Notes under the pieces: generated by a model
Seen by the model: only the letters and a program-made list of their open reading frames with translations
Database searches by the model: none
Told to the model about the DNA's origin: nothing
In this document: positions 45,909 to 62,037 of the stretch, one piece after another
How positions within the stretch are numbered: position 1 is the stretch's first letter
Layout of the letters: each line of letters opens with the position of its first letter
Made by a program: the position numbers and the translations under genes
Source of the DNA: Acanthamoeba sp. SK_2022b
Taxonomy: Eukaryota > Discosea > Longamoebia > Acanthamoebidae
Assembly: GCA_027943245.1 (NCBI GenBank)
Contig: JANDJZ010000021.1
Coordinates: 124,001 to 188,000 of the forward strand
Direction of reading: 5' to 3'
DNA length: 64,000 bases

Positions 45909-46020
45909 AACCGCGTGTGGTTCCTTCGATATGTAGTTGTGTTTGGGCCCTTCACAGAAAGAAGCACTAGCAAAGCTAGATTGAGAATTCCGGTGCCCAC
46001 AAGCCTTGTTTTAACGCCCC

Positions 46021-46046
46021 ATGTCCCGATAACTCCGAAGGTGAAC
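46021..46046 (+). repeat. Left inverted repeat of transposon 1
   Basis: 26 bases matching the reverse complement of 48441-48466 at 23 positions; one of the three differences is CG versus CA, as expected from CpG loss. Confidence 0.6.
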
Positions 46047-46176
46047 CAAAACGTTTGGGAGCCCCAATGGGACGAATGGGAGAGCCGCCCAATGAAAACA
46101 CCCGGAAACAGGGTTTCTAGCTTATTTCTTTCATTTTTCAAAGACAATCCCAGTTTTTTCGGATTTTTTTTGTTAT

Positions 46177-48004
46177 CTAAAAGAGAGAAGGCATATCAGG
46201 AGGGATATGCATGGAGATATCAAACTCTGTGGGCATACCCTGAGTACATGAAGATTTCCAGGCAAAGAGGTGACCTGGAACTGCAGACAGCCAGCAGTTA
46301 AGGCTCTTGATCTTGTGGAGAGTTTTTACCTTGAGCCTTGGGGCAGAGAGAGCCTGGGCAGGGTAGGCTAGATGCTTGTCAATGGTGTTGAGGACTTGAA
46401 TGAGGGTGGCTGGAGTGCTGACTGGTCGCTGCTGGTTCCTCCTGATGGTGGTTACCTGCTTCTTGCCATGGGAGGCAGCATCACACACACTCTGCCCATG
46501 ATAGGCAATGAAGAAGTTGTAGATGAAGAAGAAGTGAGGAAAGTGCTGCTGAAGCTGGGACAGGATCCACATATTGGCGCTGACTCAAAAGTGATGAGGC
46601 CCTCCATCAGTCCAGATGTGGATGGTGTCAATGTTGGAGAAGAAGTCATGCTGCATCAGGTCCTGCCACACACCTAAACCCAAGTTAATGAGCACCACAT
46701 GTTGAAGTAGAGGACTTACCTGCAACAAAGTTGACATCATTTGAGATGCCTTCTTCACCAATGTAGTGGATGTAGATTCGTTGAAAATTGTCCACAGCAG
46801 CTGGGTCATAGAGGTGGATGACCACAACCAGGTCCTGGCAGAACCCTTTCTCAAGCCAGAACTTGGAGAAGTCCATGACTACCAGGGTCTCATTGGCCTT
46901 GCCTCCTGCAATCTGCTCCTTGTTCTTGAGATAGGCCTGAGTCTGCAAGCTCCACAGATGCTACTCAACAGACCAAGTTAGTAACTCTTGAGGAAAGTTA
47001 AGAGGAGCATGTACCTGATGTTCTTCCACTTTTGCCCTTTTTTCAGGAGGGAGTGTAGGGTCTGTAGCTGCCTGGCAGTGGGGACAGAACTCTGGATTCT
47101 TCAAGTTCTTGATGTTGTGGTTCTTGTACAACACCTAAATAAAAGAGAATAATAGTAAGTGGCTCTGCTCCTTTGGGGCAAAGAGGCATGTACCTTGTAG
47201 ATAAAGAAAGTCTTGCTGAGAGGCTGCTGATCTGGAGCAATCTCAAGTGCTTTCTCTCTGTAGTTGAACTGGTCATCATCTTGAAGCTTGAGTTGATGAG
47301 CATGTCCACTTCGAAAGGGAGCATGGCGGTTGATTATCTGCTCTGCAAGCTCCAGCTGTTCTTCACTCACCCACTGCCTGGTTGTTTTGGCTGGATACTT
47401 TATCTTGAGCAGAGGAGGATGTTGTAGATTCTTGGCTCGCTGGTAGGAGGATGGAGATGTCTTGAAGAGCTGGAGAGCTGTCAATTGAGGTAGCTTCTTG
47501 AAGAGGAAGTGGTAGAGAGAGAGAGTTGATATGGGCTTGCCAGCAGTTCTTGGATATTGGCTACCACTTGCTGGTTCACCTCACCATCTGTAGCCTTCTC
47601 CTTCTCCTTCTCCTTCTCCTTCTCCTTCAACTCCATAACAGCCATCTCAACCAAATCTTTTAGTTGTTCTTTTTTTTTTGTTGCTATTATTTTATTTTTT
47701 TTATTTTTATTTTCTATTCAATCTCCAACTTAATGATTTTTTTTATTGGCATGCTGTAAGGCAATGCCAGGGTGTTGGTGAGCTCTGCAACAAGTGCACC
47801 ACTCTCCTTGAGTTGGGCCTGCAAATTCGTAATCCGATTTTCCAATCTCCACTGAGATGAGGCAAAATCTTCAGATTTTATTGATTCATCACGTTGTTTT
47901 TTGTTTCTCTTTGCCTTCTGCCGTCGTTTTCGTTTTGCTTTGCCTTCTGCTCCTCTGAGCTTCTTTGTCTCCACCTCACTCGCCATCCTCTTTGTCACTG
48001 TCAC
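46177..48004 (-). pseudogene. Transposase-like gene of transposon 1, broken by a TGA
   Basis: Minus-strand exons can be followed from a coiled-coil N-terminal part (ATG near 48004, KLRGAEGKAKRKRRQKAKRN, WRLENRITNLQAQLKESGAL) through YPAKTTRQWVSEEQLELAEQ, a zinc-like CPHCQAATDP motif, and then ETLVVMDFSKFWLEKGFCQD with DLVVVIHLYDPAAVDN. After an intron comes DTIHIWTDGGPHHF, an in-frame TGA at 46585-46587, and the frame goes on SANMWILSQLQQHFPHFFF, YNFFIAYHGQSVCDAASHGK. The spaced Asp residues (DFSKF, WTDGG) and the FxAYHGxxxCD motif resemble DDE-type transposases of protists; the superfamily is not assigned. A frame change near 47500 may be an intron or a lesion. Confidence 0.55.
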
Positions 48005-48035
48005 TCACCCAGAGAAATGGTGAGTGGGAGCCACC

Positions 48036-48240
48036 AGTGTCCCCAGAGTCCCCAGAGTCCCCAGAGTCCAATGGCTCCCAGTGTCCCCAGCCAGCAGCTC
48101 CCAGTGTCCCCAGAACCTGAGTCACACCAATTACCCCCACCTCTCCCCTTGTGCACTACATAGCAACCAATGACCCCCAATGTCCCCAATGTCCCTGATT
48201 ACCACCAATGCCCCCACCAATCACCCTATAGGACTGCCAG
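48036..48240. repeat. Degenerate tandem repeats rich in TCCCCAG / CCAATGCCCCCA
   Basis: GTCCCCAGA occurs several times in tandem at 48036-48070, followed by looser CCCAGTGTCCCCAG and CCACCAATGCCCCCA units to about 48240 and more loosely beyond. It lies inside transposon 1, upstream of its gene. Confidence 0.75.
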
Positions 48241-48440
48241 CTCCCAAATGCCCCCACTGTCCCCAGAAACACACCTGTTGTGACCTAAGTCACACCAATT
48301 ACCCCCACCCCTCCCCATGTGCAATTACCCCCCACCAATGCCCCATCACCAATCACTACATAAAACAGAGGGCACCCAATGGCCCCAGCTCCCACTTTAT
48401 GTCTGGCATTTTTTTTGTTTGCACCAAACAGTTTGGGAAA

Positions 48441-48466
48441 GGTCACCTTCTGAGTTATTGGGACAT
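48441..48466 (-). repeat. Right inverted repeat of transposon 1
   Basis: Inverted copy of 46021-46046 (23 of 26 identical). Confidence 0.6.
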
Positions 48467-48481
48467 AAGAATTTTGACTTA

Positions 48482-48507
48482 TTCCTATTTTTGTGGTAGC
48501 GGCAACT
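48482..48507 (+). repeat. Left terminal inverted repeat of transposon 2
   Basis: TTCCTATTTTTGTGGTAGCG plus GCAACT; its exact reverse complement is at 50773-50798. Preceded by TA. Confidence 0.9.
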
Positions 48508-48575
48508 GCGCATAAGTTTGGCAAAACAGTTGTTTGGGAGCACACAAACAGGTTTATCTGTTCCTTTCGAAAACA

Positions 48576-49545
48576 ATGGCGATGACAGAGGAGGCGATGA
48601 GCTGGCTGCAGGCCAACAACTTGGCTGATCTCAGCGCAAGCCTGGCCAATGCTGGATTTATTGACCTTCACTCCATCTACACAATCACAGAGAGGTACAG
48701 GGCATCTTAATTGCTGTTCAGAACAAAGTTACTGATGACTTGATTTTATTTCTAGTGATGCCCTGGAGATTGGCTTAAATCTCAGCTCCTGCCAGTGGCT
48801 GCTCCTTGCCATTAGCCGCATCAATGAGGCAACAGGTCCCTGAACGCCTCCTGCTGGTTCCACCCCTGCACAATCAACCTCAGCCAATTTGACCCTGTCA
48901 GCACTCCCTCTGCCATCAAGCACCATGCAGTCAATTGTGCACTGTGGCCAATGCCACCAGTGGAAGTGGACTTGCCATGGGCGCTGCATGACACAATGCA
49001 TGAGCTGGGAGCTCTGCCTGACCCAGCACAAGCGTGGCCATCCAGAGTGGCTTGATGCTGAACAAGAGGAGAAGAAATGAAAGAGAAATGAGACTAAGGA
49101 GAAAAAAAAAGATAAACAGCAAGCCAAGGAGAGGAAGCGACTGAAGAAGGAGCTGTTCAAGGTGCCAGATGTACCACAGGAGAAGGAATGGTTTGACTGG
49201 CAGATCCAGGCCGAAATTGATTGCCTCCATGCCAACATCGAGACTTGTGGATGGCTGGCAGTGAAAATTGCGAGTGAAGCCAGACAAACAGTGATGAAGA
49301 AATTCACGCAGATGGAAGCCAAGGCAGCAGCAGCAAAGGAGCTGGTGTGGGAGCTATGACAAAACCCAGAGAAGCTGGCACAAGTGCTCAACAAGAAGCT
49401 GAAAGAGAAGGAGTTCTTGGTCGATATCCAAATTGAAGAGCTTGATGGTGCCTTCATCAATGAAGTACCCTCCCTCCCCTCTTCTGTTGATGTCTCCCTC
49501 CCAAACTCGCAAGAAGGTGCATTGCTGGACAGCATTGATGAATAA
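48576..49545 (+). pseudogene. SAM-domain/coiled-coil accessory gene of transposon 2, with two TGA stops
   Basis: Exon 1 from the ATG at 48576 encodes MSWLQANNLADLSASLANAG and FIDLHSIYTITE; after a short intron, SDALEIGLNLSSCQWLLLAI completes a SAM-like helical bundle. A further frame has a Cys/His cluster (CGQCHQWKWTCHGRCMTQC), then a Lys-rich coiled coil (KDKQQAKERKRLKKELFKV) and EWFDWQIQAEIDCLHANIET. In-frame TGA codons sit at 49078-49080 and 49357-49359, with open frame continuing in register to TAA at 49543. The join after the SAM part is uncertain. SAM domains mediate oligomerisation; a role in transposition is inferred only from being inside the element. Confidence 0.6.
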
Positions 49546-49553
49546 ACATTTAT

Positions 49554-50597
49554 TTAAAGATACCCACGATATCTATAAAATTTAAAGATGTGCTGTGGGC
49601 GCACTTGAGACAAGCAGTCTTTGATGGTGACAGGGATGTCATCTTCAAAGTCGTGCTTGTACTCAAGGCAGCGCTTGAGAAATCAGAATACAAGCTCTGC
49701 AGGATTGAGTTCTGGGGAGTAGGGGGGGAGTGAATGATAATGCACACCTAAATGCTTGAGGAAGGCAAGGACGAATGCAGAGCTCCAGCCCTCCACATGG
49801 AAATGCATGTTGTTGATGATGAAGAAGTCACCAGGTTGAAGAACGAAGACAGCTGTATTGGTGAAGAATTGTGTGTAGTGCTCCTGATTTGAAGATCCAG
49901 TGATGATGTTGTAGAAGATGAAGGGTGTCTGATCAAGGCTCACCATTAAGTTGATGGTGTATGCCTTGCCATTGTGCATGTGATGGCGGAATGCTGTGCC
50001 CCAAGTGTTGGCCCCTGCTCTTGCATCTTGTTGGCCAAGAGCTGTGTGATTGACATGCACCTCGTTGAAGAACTTGAGGCAGTAGTGGTCTTTGGTTGGA
50101 AGTGAAGAGGCCCAGCGCAGGTAGTGCAGGTAGTAGTCAAGACTGCCCTCTGCTCACCATTTGTTGGGATGCTTGTAGATGGATTTTAGAATGTAGAGAT
50201 TGAGGTTGTAATGGAGCATGTGGCTGATGTGGCTGTGTGATCCTGTGCCAACAGCTTGGTGGCACTCAGTGACGTAGCTGGAGAGTGCTCTTTCCTTGTT
50301 CTCAGACCAGAGGAGGAGGAGGAGGAGGAGTTTCATCTTCTTCTTCTGTTGGATTGATGGTGTGGCATTCCCACATGGCTGAGGCACAAGCTGTCCTTGA
50401 CAGAGATGGTGGATGATGTGGGAGACAGTACTTGGCCAGACATGGAGAGCAAGGGTGGTGGTTGCCTGTTGCTCACCATGTGCAAAGCGCCTCTGGACTT
50501 CCTCCCAGACCCCAGTCTGCCAAACCAGGCTGATAGCACCCACCTTTCTTGTGTGCCATGTGAATCTGACCGCCAGAAACACCCGCAAGAAATGCAA
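49554..50597 (-). pseudogene. DDE transposase of transposon 2 (Tc1/IS630-like), with two TGA stops
   Basis: One continuous minus-strand frame from about 50597 to TAA at 49554, broken only by TGA at 50154-50156 and 49683-49685. The N-terminal part has a helix-turn-helix-like segment (LALHVWPSTVSHIIHHLCQG). The catalytic part reads GTAFRHHMHNGKAYTINLMV, FIINNMHFHVEGWSSAFVLA and LPPYSPELNPAELVF, the hallmark of the DDE_3 superfamily, with its final Glu retained. The second catalytic Asp, normally in a DN motif before xxxH, appears as Asn (INNMHFH). With two stops and this substitution the copy should be inactive. The upstream end of the gene (before 50597) is unclear. Confidence 0.72.
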
Positions 50598-50772
50598 ATG
50601 AAAAAGATGAAGATGAGCTTGTGCTTCTGCATTGTTGGCTGGTGTGAATCAACAAACCCAAAAGTTTGAAACATGTTGTAGGTGACTGACCTCGTTTCAA
50701 ACAGCCTAAACCCGAAAAAACGTGTTTTAAATGTTAGAAGTTGAAAAAACCTGTTTGTTCATGTTGTTTGTG

Positions 50773-50798
50773 AGTTGCCGCTACCACAAAAATAGGAA
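50773..50798 (-). repeat. Right terminal inverted repeat of transposon 2
   Basis: Exact inverted copy of 48482-48507, followed by TA. Confidence 0.9.
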
Positions 50799-50800
50799 TA

Positions 50801-51778
50801 CTGCAAAAAACCATAAACAAAGCTTCCAGCAAACGAGCCAACCACAAAGCAAGCTTGCTTTGAGTTACCACGAATTTTCATCACCAGCAAGAGTGTGAAA
50901 AAAACACCACAATATTACAGTTACCTGCATCTAGGAATATGACAAGCAGTTACAACAAGGACTGGTCATGGATTCAGGTTCATTGTGGGAAGTTGAGGCC
51001 ATTGAGTTGTGGGCCATAACCTGGTTAAAAAAACATGTGGAAGGAAGTAATACTGGTCAACATATCAACAGCCAATGCGTAGATGCTACACAGTGCTGAG
51101 GAGTGTTGTGTGGCCAACCATGTGTACCCTCTTGGATCTGCACTGATCACCACACTAGGCAGGAGGGAAGCAGGCAAAAGGGTGGGCTAATGGTATACTT
51201 GGCCTCCCAGGCTGGGTTGCATTTAGTCCCATGGGTAAACAATGATTGCAGTGCTGCCAAGAACAAGTTACATGGTCAATGCAAGACAACAAAGCCCAGC
51301 ATGCTGGGCAATGTGACAAAAGCCAGACTCCAAATAAAAACCATTAAGATTTACATCACACCAACTTTTCAGCCAGCTCTTCAGTCACCCAATGCCCAAT
51401 TTATGGAGACAAGTGGTGATTAGCACCACAGTTTTTCAAGGATGACCTCACCTTGACACTCCGCCCTATCGTTTTGGGATAGGGCTCAAAAGCCACCCAC
51501 AGCAACAATCTGATACAACTCCAAGTTCTTTCTGACCTATGGGATTGTGTAGGCACTACTACAGTATCTTGCGCCCTGATGGCCTTGCAGTGCGTAGTGA
51601 GGTATGTATGGGCGAGTAGTCCAGCCTGGTGCGGCAAAAGGGTCATTCTCCTGCTCCTATGATCCAAACCTCGCGATTACCCTCACCCAATTGGAGGAGG
51701 AAACAGGCCAGGAAGGTTCAATGGAGTTAAAAAAGACAACAATAGCAACAACGGGGCTGTTGTGCTTGCGGTCGAGCG
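50801..51778. other. CpG-poor intergenic stretch, possible decayed mobile DNA
   Basis: The part up to about 51450 has the same TG/CA-rich, CpG-poor look as the two transposons but no recognisable gene; the open frame 51103-51420 (plus) has no known domain. From about 51450 the composition returns towards host level, and the promoter of the ABCG gene should lie near its end. A short hairpin at 51463-51485 is listed separately. Confidence 0.4.
51463..51485. other. Perfect 8-bp hairpin
   Basis: GCCCTATC at 51463-51470 pairs with GATAGGGC at 51478-51485 around a 7-base loop. It sits near the edge where CpG-poor sequence gives way to normal composition. The function is unknown and it may be chance. 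Confidence 0.4.
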
Positions 51779-54450
51779 ATGCAAAGAAGAAACAGCAGTA
51801 CCAAATACCCAGCGGAGGAAGACGTCGTCGTGGAGGATGTCGAAGATCATGTAGATGGTGGGGAGTATGCTGAGGGCGACGAGACCACCGCTGATGACGG
51901 CGAAGCAGCGGAGCTGACTTGGAAGGACCTTAAAGTCACCTCGCCTGATGGGAAAACAGTTTTGCTCTACGAAACCTGCGGTCGCGTCAAGGGCCGCTTC
52001 CTGGCGATCATGGGTCCCAGTGGTGCGGGCAAGGTATACCATTCTGCGGCTTTGTGCTCACGCCACGTCTTTGCTCACTTAACCTGTTCGCTTGTGTCTC
52101 TTTTCTGCGAAATGGCGTTGATGGCAGACGAGCTTGATGAACATGCTCGCGCTCCGTTTGGCCAAAGCCAAAGGCAAGGGCGACCAAATGGTGGACAGCC
52201 AGAGGTACAACAAGGCATTTTTAAAGAAAGTCTCGGGCTATGTTATGCAGGTACCTTACAACTTATTATGTTTCATTGGTTGATCTGTTCTACAGAGACT
52301 TCACACAGAAAAATGATAATGAACTGGTTCTGGACAGGACGATCTGCTCTTCCCTGACCTGACGGTGAAGGAGACGCTGCGCTATGCTGCATTCCTGCGC
52401 CTCTCGGCCAAGATGAGCCGAGCTGACAAACTCGAGCGGGTTGATGAAGTTATCGCCAAGGTCGGGCTCGACCACTGTAAGAACACGCAGGTTGGCAGTG
52501 CGCTGAAGAAAGGCATATCGGGCGGCGAGCGCAAGCGACTGTGCGTGGCCATAGAGCTGCTCATGAAGCCACGGCTCCTGTTCCTGGACGAACCCACCTC
52601 CGGCCTCGACGGTGTAACGGCGCTCACACTCTGTCGTATCCTGCGGGACCTGGCCCACACCGAAAACTGCACCGTCGTCTGCACCATCCACCAGGTAGTA
52701 CTCACTCCTGGAATGCTAGGAATGTGAACGACAGGTTGACCGCGTGCGTGTGCCGTGTGTGTCGTTGTTGGGAGCAGCCGGCTACACAGATCTTCAATCT
52801 ATTCGACGACTTGATGATCCTCAAGAGTGGTCAGGTGGTGTATCACGGCCCCGCTGACCAGGTGGTGGACCATTACGCCCAGGCCGGGTTCCCTTGCCCA
52901 ATGCACACCAACCCTGCCGACCACATCCGTAAGTAGATTGGCCCAGACCTCAGATCCCCATGACCTGATACAACTGTGTGCGCGCAGTGGACGTTATCAG
53001 CCCTGTGCACTTCACACGCGAGGAGATACAAGAAGCAGAGGAGAATGCCGCCAAGATCCGCCAGCTCTACACACCAGCACACGTGGACGGTCCACCGGAA
53101 AAGAAGAGAAAGAGGGGCGACGCAGGGACGATCCCATCGAGGTATGTCAGCTGTCACTCCCACCTTGTCGATTGGCTACAAGCTAACTTGCTTGTCAACA
53201 ACGCATGTGTGGACGCACACACACACACACACGCATGTCCGTTTCAGGCCGTCTTGGTTCTCGCAGGTGTGGTATCTATTCCTGCGATCAATGCAGACCG
53301 TGATGCGCGAGCGGATGATTCTCCTGGCGCAGCTGGCGCAGACCATCATCTTCGCTGTCCTGATCGGTACGGTGTTCCTCGACATAGGCACCAACCAGGC
53401 TGGCCAACAGAAGCGACTCCCCGTCTTGTTCTTCGTATGCATCAATCAGGGTGTATTCAGCGCCCTGATCTTGATCAACTCGTGTACGCTCTGTGATTGT
53501 TTGTGCAGGTGTGTGCATTGTGTATGTGTTGAATGTACGTGGGTGAGTGTGCGGGTGTAGGTGGGTGTATGCGTGCGTGTGCGTGCGTGAGAGTTACTTG
53601 ACTGATGGTTGGTGTGATCCATACCCGCAGTCCCATCTGAGCGGTTGATTGTGCTGAGAGAGCGAGCATCGGGAGCATACTACGTCTCGGCCTACTACGT
53701 TGCGAAGATGCTCGCTGAGGTGGCCGTGCAACTGGCCTTCCCACTGTTATTCTCTTGCATCGTATACTTCCTGGTCGGCCTCCAGGTATGTACCCCACCA
53801 CAGAGGCTCATGCTGTAATTCCAGTTTTGAGAACTTAATGCACTTCTATATAGGCCGATGCGGGCAAATTCTTCATCTTTGTTTGCTTTATGGAACTGTG
53901 CTCCCTGGCTGCGACGTCTCTGGCCCTGATGATCTCCACCTTCTGTCGTACCATCACGCTTTCTATCACAGTTTTACCACTGGTTCTGGAGGTTCGTCAA
54001 CCTGACTGTTGCCTCCTTGTGTTCATCTCTCACGCGGTTGTTACTGTGTAATTAGCTGTGTCGTCTCTATGGAGGCGGATACCTTCCTCCTTCACGCTTA
54101 CCGGCCTACTTCTCTTGGCTTGATGCCTTGAGCTTCGTCAAGTACTCCTACACTGGCATTGCCCTGAATGAACTCGAGGGTAGCAGCGCCCCTCTTCTGG
54201 TTTCATGACCTACTTGTTGTTGACTCTGCCACGTTGTGTCTTTTCTTCTTGCTTCCCTCCAGGACTCCAACTTCACTGCGACCCTAACGAGCTTGTCGGT
54301 GGTACCTGCCCAATCACTTCCGGCGAGCAAGTCATAGAGCGGGAAGGATTCGACTACATCACCATCTGGGGCTGCGCTCTGGTTCTGCTGGCCATGATCG
54401 TCTTCTTCCGCATCCTTACGTTTGTTGGTCTTAGATGGATCAAAGGTTAG
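51779..54450 (+). CDS. ABC transporter, ABCG half-transporter (White/BCRP type)
   Basis: A reverse-layout transporter (nucleotide-binding domain first). After an acidic N-terminus, the ATPase domain shows LTWKDLKVTSPDGKTVLLYE, Walker A GPSGAGK|TSLMN split by an intron, Q-loop region VSGYVMQDDLLFPDLTVKET, signature KGISGGERKRLCVAIELLMK and Walker B LLFLDEPTSGLDG with CTVVCTIHQ. The switch-like FDDLMILKSGQVVYHGPADQ and AGFPCPMHTNPADHI are typical of ABCG. The membrane domain follows in later exons: QVWYLFLRSMQTVMRERMIL, TIIFAVLIGTVFLDIG, RASGAYYVSAYYVAKMLAEV and FPLLFSCIVYFLVGLQADAG, with a last extracellular loop with Cys (LQLHCDPN, GGTCPITSGEQV) and a final helix ending GLRWIKG, stop at 54448. 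Half-transporters dimerise and export lipids or drugs; the substrate is unknown. Confidence 0.9.
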
Positions 54451-54590
54451 GGTGGGGCTACTCAGCCACCAATGCACTGCTCAACTGGAGCACTTGAATA
54501 CCAAGGTTATTCTCCATCACCGCTCCCTGAGACACGACCTCTTTCTCTGCTCGATTGGAGTTGGGGGCAGCTGCTGGATACATCAGGCGG

Positions 54591-60575
<5,985 letters not shown>

Positions 60576-60814
60576 AGCCTCGGGTCTGGTTGGGCGCACA
60601 CGCTCCCCTTGGTACCGAGCTTCTTTGATTGTTAGTTTGTTGGAGCGCTCTTTGTTAGGTCCCGAAACGCTTCCGCGAAGAAATTGCACGCCGAATTGTA
60701 TTGGTGGAGCACACCCCGTTGAGAGAAGTTGTGCAAGGATAGCTTTTTCAATCAAGAGCCCAAACCAGGGGGAGACAAAATTGTGGTAAGGGATGGGAGC
60801 GCCAACACAAACAC
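60576..60814. other. Short spacer between two minus-strand genes
   Basis: About 240 bases between the PX-SDR stop (60815) and the RecQ start (60575). An upstream open frame runs through it but contains no domain; it should hold the RecQ promoter. Confidence 0.5.
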
Positions 60815-61968
60815 CTACTCGGCGAGACCGGTCCACGCTTCGCTGTGCTCCCAGAGCTGGGACATGAGCCCTCGGTTGCGGCTCACCGGGTTGGGGGCCT
60901 GTGCAATCACGTAACACGCGGCACCCAGTTGGCCGTGAGCAGCGGCGCTCCCCGAGCTGGCCTTACTTGTGACTCGCGCACGCGCGCAGGGAGACAGCAT
61001 CGTCAACTTACCCGTTCGCTGCAGTTTTCGAAGTAGCGTCCGCGCACGGAGGAGGTCTCTTCGGCCAAGGCCGCGAACAGCGTACACCGGGCACCTGCGT
61101 CCAACACAAGAAGGACACGCCCCCACCCGCATTGGCACTTGGCATCGCTCACACGCACGGGCGGAGGCCAGCAAGCGCACCTTCTTCTTCGCTGATGAGG
61201 AACTTCTTGGAGAGCCAGTTGACGGTGAACGGGATTGGGTTCCACGCCTGCTTGAAGATCGTCTCTGTCGTTTTTGGTTTTTATTATTGTTAATTTTAAT
61301 TTTGTTAAATGTTTGTTTTATCCCGTGTAAAACTAATTAATAAATAAATTAAATAAAGAGCGAGACAGCACACGGGAGCGCACCTGTGGCGACGGCGCCG
61401 GGGTGGACGGCGTTGACGACGACGTTCATGCCTTGAAGACGAAGAGCGAGCTCGTTCGTGAAGGTCACCACGGCCAGCTTGGACTGGGCAAAGGCAGCTG
61501 GTTTCGCGGACACAGATACGCCATCAATGCTTGCGCAAGCAGAGAGAGGGAGACACGCCACAACGATGCGCGCGCACGTACGATAGAGAGTGATCTTGGT
61601 AGTGGGGGTGAACATGTAGCTGTCGTTCATGATGACGTCCCGCGCGTCCATGTGCGCACGCGACGCCACGTTAACGATCCGCGTCTTCTCGCCGCTGCAC
61701 GACACGCCCCCAATAATCAGTATCCGCGCGTGCGACCGCAAAAAGTGAGTGCATGAGCTTTACCTCTTCGTGGCGGTTGTGTTAAGGTCCTCGAGCAGCA
61801 GGTTGGTGAGCAAGAAGTGGCTGTCACGCACATACGCGCGCGCGGAAGAGTTAGCCCAGCGCCCAGACACGCCACACACATACACACAGCGCGGGAATCG
61901 GTACCCGATGTAGTTGACGCCCATGTGAATTTCGAAGCCATCTTGTGTGAGCTGGCCCATCGCTCCGG

Positions 61969-62037
<69 letters not shown>

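Larger units (their letters stand above)
46021..48466. mobile_element. Putative DNA transposon 1 with degenerate inverted ends
   Basis: ATGTCCCGATAACTCCGAAG plus GTGAAC at 46021-46046 is matched in inverted orientation at 48441-48466 with 23 of 26 positions identical. Between them lies one intron-containing, transposase-like gene on the minus strand, in sequence that is visibly CpG-poor and TG/CA-rich compared with host genes. No convincing target-site duplication is seen: TTAA occurs at 46011-46014 but not on the right flank. The right end is only 15 bases from transposon 2. Confidence 0.6.
48482..50798. mobile_element. Tc1/mariner-like DNA transposon 2 with two convergent genes
   Basis: Perfect 26-bp terminal inverted repeats (48482-48507 and 50773-50798) are flanked on both sides by TA (48480-48481 and 50799-50800), the target duplication of Tc1/mariner/IS630-type elements. 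Inside are a plus-strand gene with a SAM-like N-terminus and a minus-strand DDE transposase, ending tail to tail 8 bases apart. Both genes carry in-frame TGA codons. The element is CpG-poor relative to flanking host genes. Confidence 0.85.

Noticed and set aside
48036..48360. CRISPR-like repeat array
   Set aside because: Units are short, irregular and directly adjacent without unique spacers, and the genome is eukaryotic; this is a degenerate minisatellite.
46585..50156. Reassigned TGA codon (Trp or read-through) in the transposon genes
   Set aside because: Host genes in the window end normally in TGA, TGG is used freely in the same frames, and Arg at these places fits better than Trp. CpG decay is the simpler explanation, though the intact TIR CpGs keep the question open.
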